This document shows positions 9,694 to 17,846 of a stretch of DNA of 64,000 nucleotides, piece after piece (the stretch's first letter is position 1; every line of letters begins with the position of its first letter). Origin of the DNA: Candidatus Accumulibacter cognatus (GTDB lineage: Bacteria; Pseudomonadota; Gammaproteobacteria; Burkholderiales; Rhodocyclaceae); the NCBI GenBank assembly GCA_013414765.1, contig CP058708.1, positions 1,855,553 to 1,919,552 on the forward strand, written 5' to 3'. Under the pieces are notes generated by a model. That model was not told the origin of the DNA. It searched no databases and saw only the letters and a list, made by a program, of their open reading frames with translations. The translations under genes and the position numbers were made by a program.

Positions 9694-10035
9694 ATCGTGG
9701 TCTACCGGTTGACTTATTCACAGAAATGCCCACCACTTTTGCTGTCTGCTGAGAGCCCCTTGGAACCCCCGGCATGTTTTTTTAGTTTATTGATTTAAAA
9801 TGATTTTGTAATCGCCTATTTTTCCAGCGATCGGCTGAAACCCTTGTGAACAGAGCCTTTGCTCCACTTTTCGGCAAGCTGATCCACAGAGTTATCCACA
9901 GAATTGTGTATAGGCCGGAAAGCTGAGATAACTGAATGCCTTAGCTCGCATCACGAGGAGTAGAGAGATCTTTTCCCTGCTGGAAAAGCGCGATGACCCC
10001 CAGCAAATCAGCATTTCCCGGATCGGATCCATTGC
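9694..10035. other. Candidate replication origin or DnaA-regulated region (hemE-priA gap)
   Basis: This 342-bp gap has two exact matches to the DnaA box TTATNCACA: TTATTCACA at 9714-9722 and TTATCCACA at 9892-9900. Single-mismatch boxes lie at 9880-9888 (TGATCCACA) and on the other strand at 9905-9913, and a two-mismatch box on the other strand at 9845-9853. The three right-hand boxes are 12-13 bp apart. Between the left box and the cluster is a conspicuously AT-rich tract, about 9775-9823, that could be an unwinding element. dnaA itself is not in the window, so origin activity is inference. Confidence 0.5.
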
Positions 10036-12033
10036 ATGCAGATTGCCCGTGTCGCTCTTGACGTGCCGCTGCGCCGCTTCTTCGACTACCTAGTTCCCGA
10101 AGGAGAGCAGTTGTCGGTGGCGGACATTGGCTGTAGGGTTCGTGTACCTTTCGGTCTACGCCAGAAGATCGGTATCCTTGTCGGGATCCCCACCGCAACG
10201 GACGTTCCGCGTGCACAACTCAAACCGGTTTACAGCATTCTTCGCGAGTTGCCGCCGTTGCCGGCCGCCTGGTTCCGTCTGACCGAATTCTGTGCGGACT
10301 ATTATCACGCGCCGCTTGGGCAGGTGATGCTGTCTACCTTGCCAGCCGGACTGCGTTCGCTTGCTCCACCGAAAGCCAGGCCACGCTGTCAACGGATCGG
10401 TGACCTGCCAGCACAGCCGGCGCCGGTTCTGACCTGCGAACAGAAAGCCGCGCTGACTCTACTGGCAGCAGGGGATGCCCGTGCCTACCTGTTGCACGGT
10501 GTGACCGGCAGTGGCAAGACCGAAATCTATCTGCGCTTGATCGAACGCTGCTTGGCGGCAGGACGACAGGCTCTCCTGTTGGTGCCGGAAATCAACCTGA
10601 CACCGCAACTCGAAGCCCGGGTCACGGTTCGCTTCCCGAATGCTGGGCTGGTCAGCCTGCACAGCGAGTTGGGCGAGACTGCACGCAGCCGTAACTGGCG
10701 GGCCGCACTGACCGGCGAGGCGCGTATCGTCCTGGGCACCCGCCTTGCAGTGTTCACTCCCTTGCCCGAGCTTGGTCTGATCATCGTCGATGAAGAACAT
10801 GACCCGTCGTTCAAACAGCAGGATGGGGTTCGCTATTCGGCACGTGACCTGGCCGTATTCCGAGCCCACGATAGTGCCATTCCGATCGTCCTCGGGTCAG
10901 CGACTCCCTCACTGGAGAGTTGGGCCAACGCCAATGACGGGACCGGCCGTTACCACCTGCTCTCGCTTCGCGAGCGGGCCTTCGAAGGTGCTCGCCTGCC
11001 GTTACTGCGATGTATCGATACGCGCTTCGACAAGTTGAAGGATGGACTCTCCGGAGCATTGCTGCTGGCCATCGAGCAACGTCTGGAGCGTGCCGAGCAG
11101 AGTCTGATCTTCCTCAATCGGCGCGGATATGCTCCGGTGATGGCCTGTACCGCCTGCGGCTGGACATCTCGTTGCCATCGCTGTGCCGCCAACCTGGTTC
11201 TGCATCTCGCTGACCACTGCCTGCGCTGCCACCACTGTGGCTTCGAGGAGCGCATCCCAAAACCATGCCCGACCTGTGGAAACCAGGACCTAAATACCTT
11301 CGGTCGTGGTACGCAGCGGATCGAAGCGGTCCTTGCCGAGCGCTTCCCGCAGGCACGCATCCTGCGCGTCGATCGTGACTCCGCAGGAAGCCGCAAGCAA
11401 TGGGAAGCCTCCGTGGCGACTATTCAGAGGGGCGAAGCCGACATTCTAGTTGGCACACAGATGCTGGCCAAGGGACATGACTTTCCGAAACTCACACTGG
11501 TAGGAGCAATCGCTCCGGATGCCGCCTTGTTTGCCGCAGACTGGCGTGCCCCAGAGCGACTGTTCGCACAGTTGATGCAGGTGGCTGGCCGTGCTGGCCG
11601 TGCAGACCGACCAGGAGAAGTGTTACTGCAGACACAGTTTCCAGAACATCCGCTTTATGCCGCGCTGGTTCGACATGACTATCCGGCTTTCGCTGCCACG
11701 CAGCTCAAGGAGCGGCAAAGTGCCGGCTTTCCGCCCTATACCCATCAAGCCATGCTGCGCGCAGAAGCTCCCCGGATGGCTGAAGCTCTGAACTTTCTTG
11801 CTGCTGCACGCGCCTGCCCGGAGTCGGAAAATGACCCGCTGGTAATCCATTACGATCCAGTGCCCATGCGCCTTGCGCGACGAGCCAGCCTTGAACGAGC
11901 TCAGTTGCTGGTCGAGTCGCCATCACGGCGAGTCTTACAGCGATTCCTCGCCCGCTGGGTGACCCGGCTCGAAACCATCAGGGCACCCTCCCGACTACGA
12001 TGGCACCTGGAAGTCGACCCCCTGGAGTTCTGA
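10036..12033 (+). CDS. priA: Primosomal replication-restart helicase PriA
   Basis: A 665-aa superfamily 2 DNA helicase that reloads the replisome at stalled forks. The N-terminal 3'-DNA-binding region is followed by Walker A GVTGSGKTEIYLR, the DEEH box in IIVDEEHDPSFKQQD, a zinc-binding cysteine insert (CTACGWTSRCHRC, CLRCHHC, CPTCG) and helicase motifs GTQMLAKGHDFP and QVAGRAGRADRPGEV. Length is slightly below that of E. coli PriA. ATG 10036 comes directly after the DnaA-box cluster, which may control its transcription. Confidence 0.95.
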   Translation: MQIARVALDVPLRRFFDYLVPEGEQLSVADIGCRVRVPFGLRQKIGILVGIPTATDVPRAQLKPVYSILRELPPLPAAWFRLTEFCADYYHAPLGQVMLSTLPAGLRSLAPPKARPRCQRIGDLPAQPAPVLTCEQKAALTLLAAGDARAYLLHGVTGSGKTEIYLRLIERCLAAGRQALLLVPEINLTPQLEARVTVRFPNAGLVSLHSELGETARSRNWRAALTGEARIVLGTRLAVFTPLPELGLIIVDEEHDPSFKQQDGVRYSARDLAVFRAHDSAIPIVLGSATPSLESWANANDGTGRYHLLSLRERAFEGARLPLLRCIDTRFDKLKDGLSGALLLAIEQRLERAEQSLIFLNRRGYAPVMACTACGWTSRCHRCAANLVLHLADHCLRCHHCGFEERIPKPCPTCGNQDLNTFGRGTQRIEAVLAERFPQARILRVDRDSAGSRKQWEASVATIQRGEADILVGTQMLAKGHDFPKLTLVGAIAPDAALFAADWRAPERLFAQLMQVAGRAGRADRPGEVLLQTQFPEHPLYAALVRHDYPAFAATQLKERQSAGFPPYTHQAMLRAEAPRMAEALNFLAAARACPESENDPLVIHYDPVPMRLARRASLERAQLLVESPSRRVLQRFLARWVTRLETIRAPSRLRWHLEVDPLEF

Positions 12034-12298
12034 GCGTTGCCTGAGAGCCGTCGCCGAGGCTTTGTGCATTTCCCGGCAGTGCCTACGGCCGCCGAGATTG
12101 ACTTCGGCCCGGGGGTAGAGATACTCCTGCTAAGGATGCGCATGGCTGCTTTTGAATGTGCGGAATTTCACGTTGTGGCGAGAACCGAGCCCTTATGCTT
12201 ACTGATCCTTAGGTTAGAGATATGTTCTGTGCTGCTCAGACTTGGCAGTGCAGGAGCCGAATAGTGGTATTGCTTGAACCATTTGGAGAAAAGCCAAG

Positions 12299-13837
12299 GT
12301 GTCATCCAATTTTGTAGCGGCAATCGACCTGGGCTCGAACAGCTTTCACATGATCGTTGCCCGCATCAGTAATGGACATGTGCAGATTCTTGACCGTTTG
12401 CGCGAGATGGTTCAGCTTGCTGCTGGTCTGGACAGACACAACCGACTATCCGCGGAATCGCAACAGCGGGCGCTCGATTGCCTAGCACGTTTTGGCCAGC
12501 GACTGCGGCACATTCCGGCGGCGCGCCTGCGCATCGTTGGTACCAACACACTGCGACAGGCACGCAACAGCGCCGGATTCGTCGCCCGCGCAGAACAACT
12601 TCTCGGCCACCGGGTAGAGATTGTCAGCGGTCAGGAAGAGGCGCGGCTGATCTATCTTGGCGTCGCGCACAGCGTCGGCGACGTTGCCGCTCAGCGCCTA
12701 GTTGTCGATATTGGTGGCGGCAGCACGGAACTGATCATCGGCGAACAGTTCGACCCCCTACACTTGGCGAGTTTGCGCATGGGTTGCGTCAGCCTGACCC
12801 GTGCCTGCTTCACCGACGGTCGAGTTACCGCTGCGCGTCTGCGCAAGGCTGAACTGCTCGTCCAACTGAACCTCGAACCCGTTCGTGAGGAGTACCTGGT
12901 ACACGGCCTGCAGACAGTCACCGGCGCATCCGGATCGATCAAGGCCATCCAGGATGTCCTCATCAGCGAAGGCTGGAGCCGCGAGGGAATCACGCTCGAA
13001 GGACTGCGGCAGCTGCGTGCGGCTTTGCTCGAAGTACGCGACAGCACGGGGGTGGCTCGCCGGTGGCATCTGGAACCGGCGCGTGCGCGCGTCTTCGTGG
13101 GCGGTTTCGTGGTCCTGCACGGGTTGTGTGAGGCGCTTGGCGTCGCACAGATGGATGTTTCGGAAGGGGCCCTGCGCGAAGGCCTGATCTATGATCTTCT
13201 CGGCCGCATCCGCCATGAAGATGTCCGCGACCGCACCATTGCTGACGTCATTCGGCGCTTCGATCTCGACGAGGCCCAGGCGGAGCGCGTGAGCGCGTCT
13301 GCGCTCGATCTGCTGCGGCAGGTTCGCGTACCCTGGAAGCTGGCCGGTAAGGAAGCCCGGAGCGTGCTCGAACGTGCGGCGCGTCTGCACGAGGTTGGCT
13401 TGTTGCTGACCCATGACCAGTACCACAAGCATGGGGCCTATGTACTGGAACATGCCGAGCTGCCTGGCTACTCGCGTAACGACCAGCAGTTACTGGCGGC
13501 GCTGGTCAGACGCCACCGACGCTCATTTCCCTCCGACGCCTTTTCCGATCTGCCCAGGGACTGGGAGCGCCGTGCCCTTCGTCTGTGCGCCCTATTGCGT
13601 CTGGCGGTAGTGCTGCATCGCGGTCGCAGCAACGATCCACTGCCAGCGATCGGTCTACAGGTGGAGCAGCAGAGAATGTACTTGTCTTTTCCGCCAGCCT
13701 GGCTGGACAAACACCCGCTGACCCATGCCGACCTGCAGATCGAAGCTCGCCTGCTTGGCAAGGCCGGCTTCGAGTTGCAGCTTGGCAGTGCCGCGGCGCT
13801 ATCGCTGCCTGCACTCTCGTCAGATGCCTCAGAATGA
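12299..13837 (+). CDS. ppx: Ppx/GppA phosphatase (exopolyphosphatase)
   Basis: A 512-aa ASKHA-fold phosphatase that removes terminal phosphate from polyphosphate or pppGpp. It shows the N-terminal phosphate loop AAIDLGSNSFHMIVARI, IVGTNTLRQA, the catalytic Glu region SGQEEARLIYLGV, the glycine loop DIGGGSTELIIG and TGASGSIKAI, followed by a helical C-terminal HD-like region (HEVGLLLTHDQYHKHGAYVL). GTG 12299 lies about 9 nt after GGAGA. Ppx and GppA cannot be separated from sequence alone. The next gene lies 150 nt downstream on the same strand. Confidence 0.88.
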   Translation: MSSNFVAAIDLGSNSFHMIVARISNGHVQILDRLREMVQLAAGLDRHNRLSAESQQRALDCLARFGQRLRHIPAARLRIVGTNTLRQARNSAGFVARAEQLLGHRVEIVSGQEEARLIYLGVAHSVGDVAAQRLVVDIGGGSTELIIGEQFDPLHLASLRMGCVSLTRACFTDGRVTAARLRKAELLVQLNLEPVREEYLVHGLQTVTGASGSIKAIQDVLISEGWSREGITLEGLRQLRAALLEVRDSTGVARRWHLEPARARVFVGGFVVLHGLCEALGVAQMDVSEGALREGLIYDLLGRIRHEDVRDRTIADVIRRFDLDEAQAERVSASALDLLRQVRVPWKLAGKEARSVLERAARLHEVGLLLTHDQYHKHGAYVLEHAELPGYSRNDQQLLAALVRRHRRSFPSDAFSDLPRDWERRALRLCALLRLAVVLHRGRSNDPLPAIGLQVEQQRMYLSFPPAWLDKHPLTHADLQIEARLLGKAGFELQLGSAAALSLPALSSDASE

Positions 13838-13987
13838 GTGCGCGCTACGTGCCGACGCTGCTGTATGCCAGCGTGCCAGCACATCGGCCGTGTCAACCTG
13901 GCCGTGCGTTTCCTGGTCAGGGCGAGGGCCGCCGCCAATTGCGCCTGCGATGACAACGTCCCTGCCCGGTACTGGGCCGTATCTCTG

Positions 13988-15217
13988 ATGTGTCGTCGTC
14001 GCTGGGTGTTTGCGCTGCTATCGCTGCCTATCGCCATGAGTTTCTTTTTGCTCGCCGCCAGTGATCCGGCACCATTGGTCAGCCGAGACGAAGCGATCTT
14101 GCCAACGTCGGTTGCCGCAGCCAGACGCCTGTTGGTCAGCAATGACCCGCGCCGGCTTCGGCGGGGTGATGAGCGAACGGCAGTCATTCCAGCGGCGTTG
14201 ATTGATACCTCGATCAACTATTTCGCAAGCCGCAGCCTGCGGGGGCGCGCTGCCTTCATCCTGGGTGATGATCACGCCGAAATCCGGCTGACCATTCGGG
14301 CACCTGGAATTTCTGGACCCCGCTACTTCAATCTGAGCGCGCTCTTCCAGGAGGCAAGGGGTGAACCACGGATAGTCGCCGCTTCGCTTGGCGCCTTCCC
14401 GATCCCATCTGCGCTGGCCGAATGGTTGATCGCCTCGGCAATCAGTATCGCCGGTTTTTCGGAGGAGTGGACGATTGCCCGGCAGGCCATCCGGCGTCTG
14501 GCCTTCGAGCCCGCTCGTGACAGTGTCGAGCTGACCTACGTTTGGGAACCGCGCCTGCTCGACCGTGCCAGGTCGATGGCGTTCACGCCGCAGGATATCG
14601 TTCACATGTACGCTGCCCAGATGGCTCTAGCGGGCCTTCTCGACCACTATACTGCACGCGCTCGTGTTCCCTTGAGCCAAATCCTGGCTCCGCTGCTGGC
14701 CCCCGCAAGCGACCGGACCCTTCCGGATAACCGCGCGACACTGCTGGTTCTGGCAAGCTATCTGGCGGAAAAGAACTTGGCGATGCTGCTTCCGGAAGCA
14801 ACAGGGTGGCCGCGTGCGCGCCGAGTGAAACTGACCCTGCTCGGCCGTGAAGACAGTGCCCAGCATTTCGGAATTTCGGCTGCCTTGGCTGCCTGGGCCG
14901 GCGAGCCGGCAGCGAATGCGATCGGGGTTTACAAGGAAATCGATGACTCCCGGAAAGGGAGCGGATTCTCGTTTGCCGATCTGGCGGCAGATCGTGCAGG
15001 AACACGCTTTGGCGAGCTTGTGGTCGATGACTATCCGCGCCTGTACAAGGTGCTAAGCGGGACCGTGACGGACGCGGACCTGCTTCCCTCCCTTGCCGGG
15101 TTTCCCGAGTACCTGTCGGAAGCCGAGTTCAAGCGCCGTTTTGGCGACCCGAATGCCTATTCACAACAGACGGCCGAGATCGAGCGTCGCCTGGCCGATC
15201 TGCCCCTGTATCGCTGA
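13988..15217 (+). CDS. Uncharacterised exported or membrane-anchored protein
   Basis: A 409-aa protein I do not recognise. It starts with a basic stretch and one hydrophobic helix (MCRRRWVFALLSLPIAMSFF), so it is probably secreted or anchored by its N-terminus with the rest in the periplasm. The body includes RGRAAFILGDDHAEIRLTIRAP, LSALFQEARG and an acidic C-terminal half with FADLAADRAGTRFGELVVDD. The frame is open from 13838, but ATG 13988 precedes the hydrophobic helix and is preferred. No catalytic motif or cofactor site is evident. It follows ppx on the same strand and may be co-transcribed. Confidence 0.7.
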   Translation: MCRRRWVFALLSLPIAMSFFLLAASDPAPLVSRDEAILPTSVAAARRLLVSNDPRRLRRGDERTAVIPAALIDTSINYFASRSLRGRAAFILGDDHAEIRLTIRAPGISGPRYFNLSALFQEARGEPRIVAASLGAFPIPSALAEWLIASAISIAGFSEEWTIARQAIRRLAFEPARDSVELTYVWEPRLLDRARSMAFTPQDIVHMYAAQMALAGLLDHYTARARVPLSQILAPLLAPASDRTLPDNRATLLVLASYLAEKNLAMLLPEATGWPRARRVKLTLLGREDSAQHFGISAALAAWAGEPAANAIGVYKEIDDSRKGSGFSFADLAADRAGTRFGELVVDDYPRLYKVLSGTVTDADLLPSLAGFPEYLSEAEFKRRFGDPNAYSQQTAEIERRLADLPLYR

Positions 15218-15286
15218 CTGAACTGTTGCGCTTCGGGGTTCTCGCGAAGCATCCGGATTCCGATCCACGGTTCCTGCCGCGTCTGC

Positions 15287-16486
15287 TTAGCGCGGTCGGC
15301 AGCTGGCAATGCAGAACCAAGCATAGGCGGTCGATTGTATTCCGAGCAGGACCAGAAAAGCGCTGCGGTGAGCCAGGGCCGGATTTTGCCCCAGCTGTTG
15401 TAGCAGGTCGATCAACAGACCGAGTCCCCATTGCACCCCAAAGGCGCCGATGAAAACCATCAGGTTCAGGGCAGTATTGACTCGACCCGAGAGCGCTACC
15501 GGGAAACCGGCTGCCGCCTGCGAATAGACCAGGGTGCCAAAGCTCGAGAAAGTGCCGTAGGCGATCCAGAGCAGGTGTGTTTGGGAAAGCGCTTCGGTGG
15601 CGATCAGGGCGAGCATCAGCAAGGAAAGGCCGACTCCGGCAGCGAGCAGCATCACCGGCTGGATGCCACGTCTGGCCAGACCGGTCGCCAGCAGGCCAAT
15701 CAGGATATAGGCAGTCAACATGGCGACGCTCATGCCGGCCATATGGTCGGCGGCGGCTGCGCGGCTGTAGCCGTTCACCTGCATCAGCCAGGAAATCGAC
15801 CACAAGCTTTGCACGGCCATGAAGCCACCGGTCAGCGTCAGGCCTATGGGCACGAAGCGCCAGAAATGTGCGCTCCCGAACACCGCCTTGACGCCGGCCA
15901 ACTGTGCAGCAAGGGACTCGGGTTTGCTCTGGCTGTACTGCTCCGGAATGCTGAAGAATAGCCAGATGGCGACGGCGAGAGTCAGGCCGGCCAAGGCGAA
16001 GAAAATCTCACGCCAGCCGGAAACCTGCAGGGCGAATTCAAGCGGTGCCGTGGCCGCCAGTGCTCCGAGGCCACCCGAAGTCATGATCCAGCCGGTCAGT
16101 GAAGCCTGTCGAGAGGGGGGAAACCACAGGGAAAACGCCTTGAACGCGGCCATCAGGCATGCCGAAACGCCGAGACCGATCAAACCGCGGCCAATCGCCA
16201 GTTCAGCAACACTCTGACCAAGGGCAAAAACCGTGGCGCCAGCCGAGGCAATCAACAACAGACCGGATTCGACACGGCGCGCCCCAAAACGGTCGAGCAG
16301 CATGCCGAGGGGAAGTTGTGCAGCAGCGAAGGAGAGGAAGTAGGCGCTGGTCAGCAGGCCCAGTCCACCCGCGCCCAGGGTGAGTTCCTGCGTCAGTACC
16401 GGACCGATCACCGCATTGGCCGTCCGGTAGAGATACGAAAGGAAGTAGGCGCCCGCAAAGGGCAGGAACAGCTTCAGCCACAGCAT
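15287..16486 (-). CDS. MFS transporter
   Basis: A 399-aa major facilitator protein with twelve predicted hydrophobic helices. The loop 2-3 signature is clear as GMLLDRFGARRVE, preceded by GLLTSAYFLSFAAAQLP. ATG 16486 starts just before the first helix (LKLFLPFAGAYFLSYLYRTANAVIGP). The substrate is unknown; the general style resembles anion/sugar-phosphate-type MFS carriers, but that is weak. It converges with the unknown exported protein and lies downstream of the ROK kinase on the same strand, 60 nt away. Confidence 0.85.
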   Translation of the reverse strand: MLWLKLFLPFAGAYFLSYLYRTANAVIGPVLTQELTLGAGGLGLLTSAYFLSFAAAQLPLGMLLDRFGARRVESGLLLIASAGATVFALGQSVAELAIGRGLIGLGVSACLMAAFKAFSLWFPPSRQASLTGWIMTSGGLGALAATAPLEFALQVSGWREIFFALAGLTLAVAIWLFFSIPEQYSQSKPESLAAQLAGVKAVFGSAHFWRFVPIGLTLTGGFMAVQSLWSISWLMQVNGYSRAAAADHMAGMSVAMLTAYILIGLLATGLARRGIQPVMLLAAGVGLSLLMLALIATEALSQTHLLWIAYGTFSSFGTLVYSQAAAGFPVALSGRVNTALNLMVFIGAFGVQWGLGLLIDLLQQLGQNPALAHRSAFLVLLGIQSTAYAWFCIASCRPR

Positions 16487-16546
16487 GTCAGAGTTCCTGC
16501 GTCGATGTCCGTCAGTCCGCCGCCGAGCAACTGGACGGTTGCCACC

Positions 16547-17452
16547 TCAACGCTCGTTCCAGAGCCAGGCGGCACCCCGCACGCCGGAGGAATCGCCATG
16601 AACGTTGCGCAACAGGCGCGTGTTTACCACATCGGAAAAGACATGCGCGGCCCACAGTTCTGGAACCCTGCGGTAGAGGCGATCGATGTTCGATAGGCCT
16701 CCGCCGAGCACGATCACGTCCGGATCGATGATATTGACCACCTGCGCGAGTGCCTTGGCCAGACGCCGCTCGTAGCGTCCGAGTGTGGCATCACTGCTGG
16801 GGTCTCTTGCACTGGCACGCGCCACGATTTCCTCCGCTGCTAGCGATGGACCGCCATGACGCAGGTGGTCAGCACACATTCCCGGACCCGAGAGCCAAGT
16901 TTCGATGCAGCCGTAGCGTCCACAGTAACACTTTGGCGGCATCTGGTTTTCCTCCTCAAGCAGCGGCAGCGGATTATGGCCCCATTCGCCAGCAATGCGA
17001 TTGGCGCCAGTGAGTACGCGCTGGTGAACGATAATGCCACCGCCCACGCCGGTTCCCAGGATGACCCCGAATACAACTTCTGCGCCATATCCGGCACCAT
17101 CGACTGCCTCCGAGAGAGCGAAACAGTTGGCATCATTGGCCAAGCGGACCTTGCGTTGTAAGCGCTCTTCCAGGTCGTACCGCAGCGCCTTGCCGATCAG
17201 GCAGGTGGAATTGGCATTCTTGATTCTGCCGTCAAGCGCAGACTCGGCACCGGGGATGCCCAAGCCGACACGACTATCCCTTTGCGCACGTTCGTTTTCG
17301 ACCGCTTCAACCATTTCCGCGACTGCTTCGATGGTCTTCTGGTAATCGCCCTGCGGCGTTGCCCGGCGTCGACGTAGTAGCATGCGACCCGATTCATCCA
17401 GGGCCACCAGTTCGATCTTTGTGCCGCCGAGGTCGATTCCAATTCGTAACAT
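16547..17452 (-). CDS. ROK-family sugar kinase
   Basis: A 301-aa kinase. The N-terminal ATP loop is LRIGIDLGGTKIELVALDE, the sugar-binding region LANDANCFALSEAVDGAG contains the catalytic Asp, GVILGTGVGGG follows, and the zinc-binding ROK motif is present as CYCGRYGCIETWLSGPG. Family members phosphorylate fructose, glucose, N-acetylglucosamine or mannose; the single-gene context does not decide which. The frame extends upstream to 17560, but ATG 17452 gives standard ROK length. The MFS gene follows on the same strand, so a transport-kinase pair is possible. Confidence 0.9.
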   Translation of the reverse strand: MLRIGIDLGGTKIELVALDESGRMLLRRRRATPQGDYQKTIEAVAEMVEAVENERAQRDSRVGLGIPGAESALDGRIKNANSTCLIGKALRYDLEERLQRKVRLANDANCFALSEAVDGAGYGAEVVFGVILGTGVGGGIIVHQRVLTGANRIAGEWGHNPLPLLEEENQMPPKCYCGRYGCIETWLSGPGMCADHLRHGGPSLAAEEIVARASARDPSSDATLGRYERRLAKALAQVVNIIDPDVIVLGGGLSNIDRLYRRVPELWAAHVFSDVVNTRLLRNVHGDSSGVRGAAWLWNER

Positions 17453-17846
17453 GATGAATGATATAGATAAGGATAGCCCTATTCGGCATGGGTGGATTGG
17501 AGATTTGCTACGATAGCACGCGCAGTCGTGAATTTCGCAGTTGTCTTGCGAGCCTTGCAATAGGACGCTGTTCCCCAGTTCCTCGGCAACTGTCAGTACT
17601 CGAATAACGCCCGCATCATTGCGCTGGTCTGCGCCATGTTCGTCTCTATCACCTCAGACTTTCGGTACCGCGAGGGATCCATGATTGCTGTTACTACAAT
17701 GCACAGCGGCGGGATTGGACTATAGTACCTTTGGCGGGATGCTCATCGCCATGGCTCTGGGAGAAAACCCATGGTCGCTCATCAGATTGACTTGCTGGCC
17801 TTGATCATTATGCCGGCCCCCAACCCGATGATGCGCCAGGTCTCTT
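17453..17846. other. Gene-free stretch between sulP-like gene and ROK kinase
   Basis: About 394 bp with no coding region I can support. Part of it must hold the promoter of the leftward ROK kinase. I see no RNA gene, strong hairpin or recognisable repeat. Confidence 0.5.

Noticed and set aside
12037-12264. 75-aa forward open frame between priA and the ppx gene
   Set aside because: No ribosome-binding site, no family features and unusual composition; treated as non-coding spacer.
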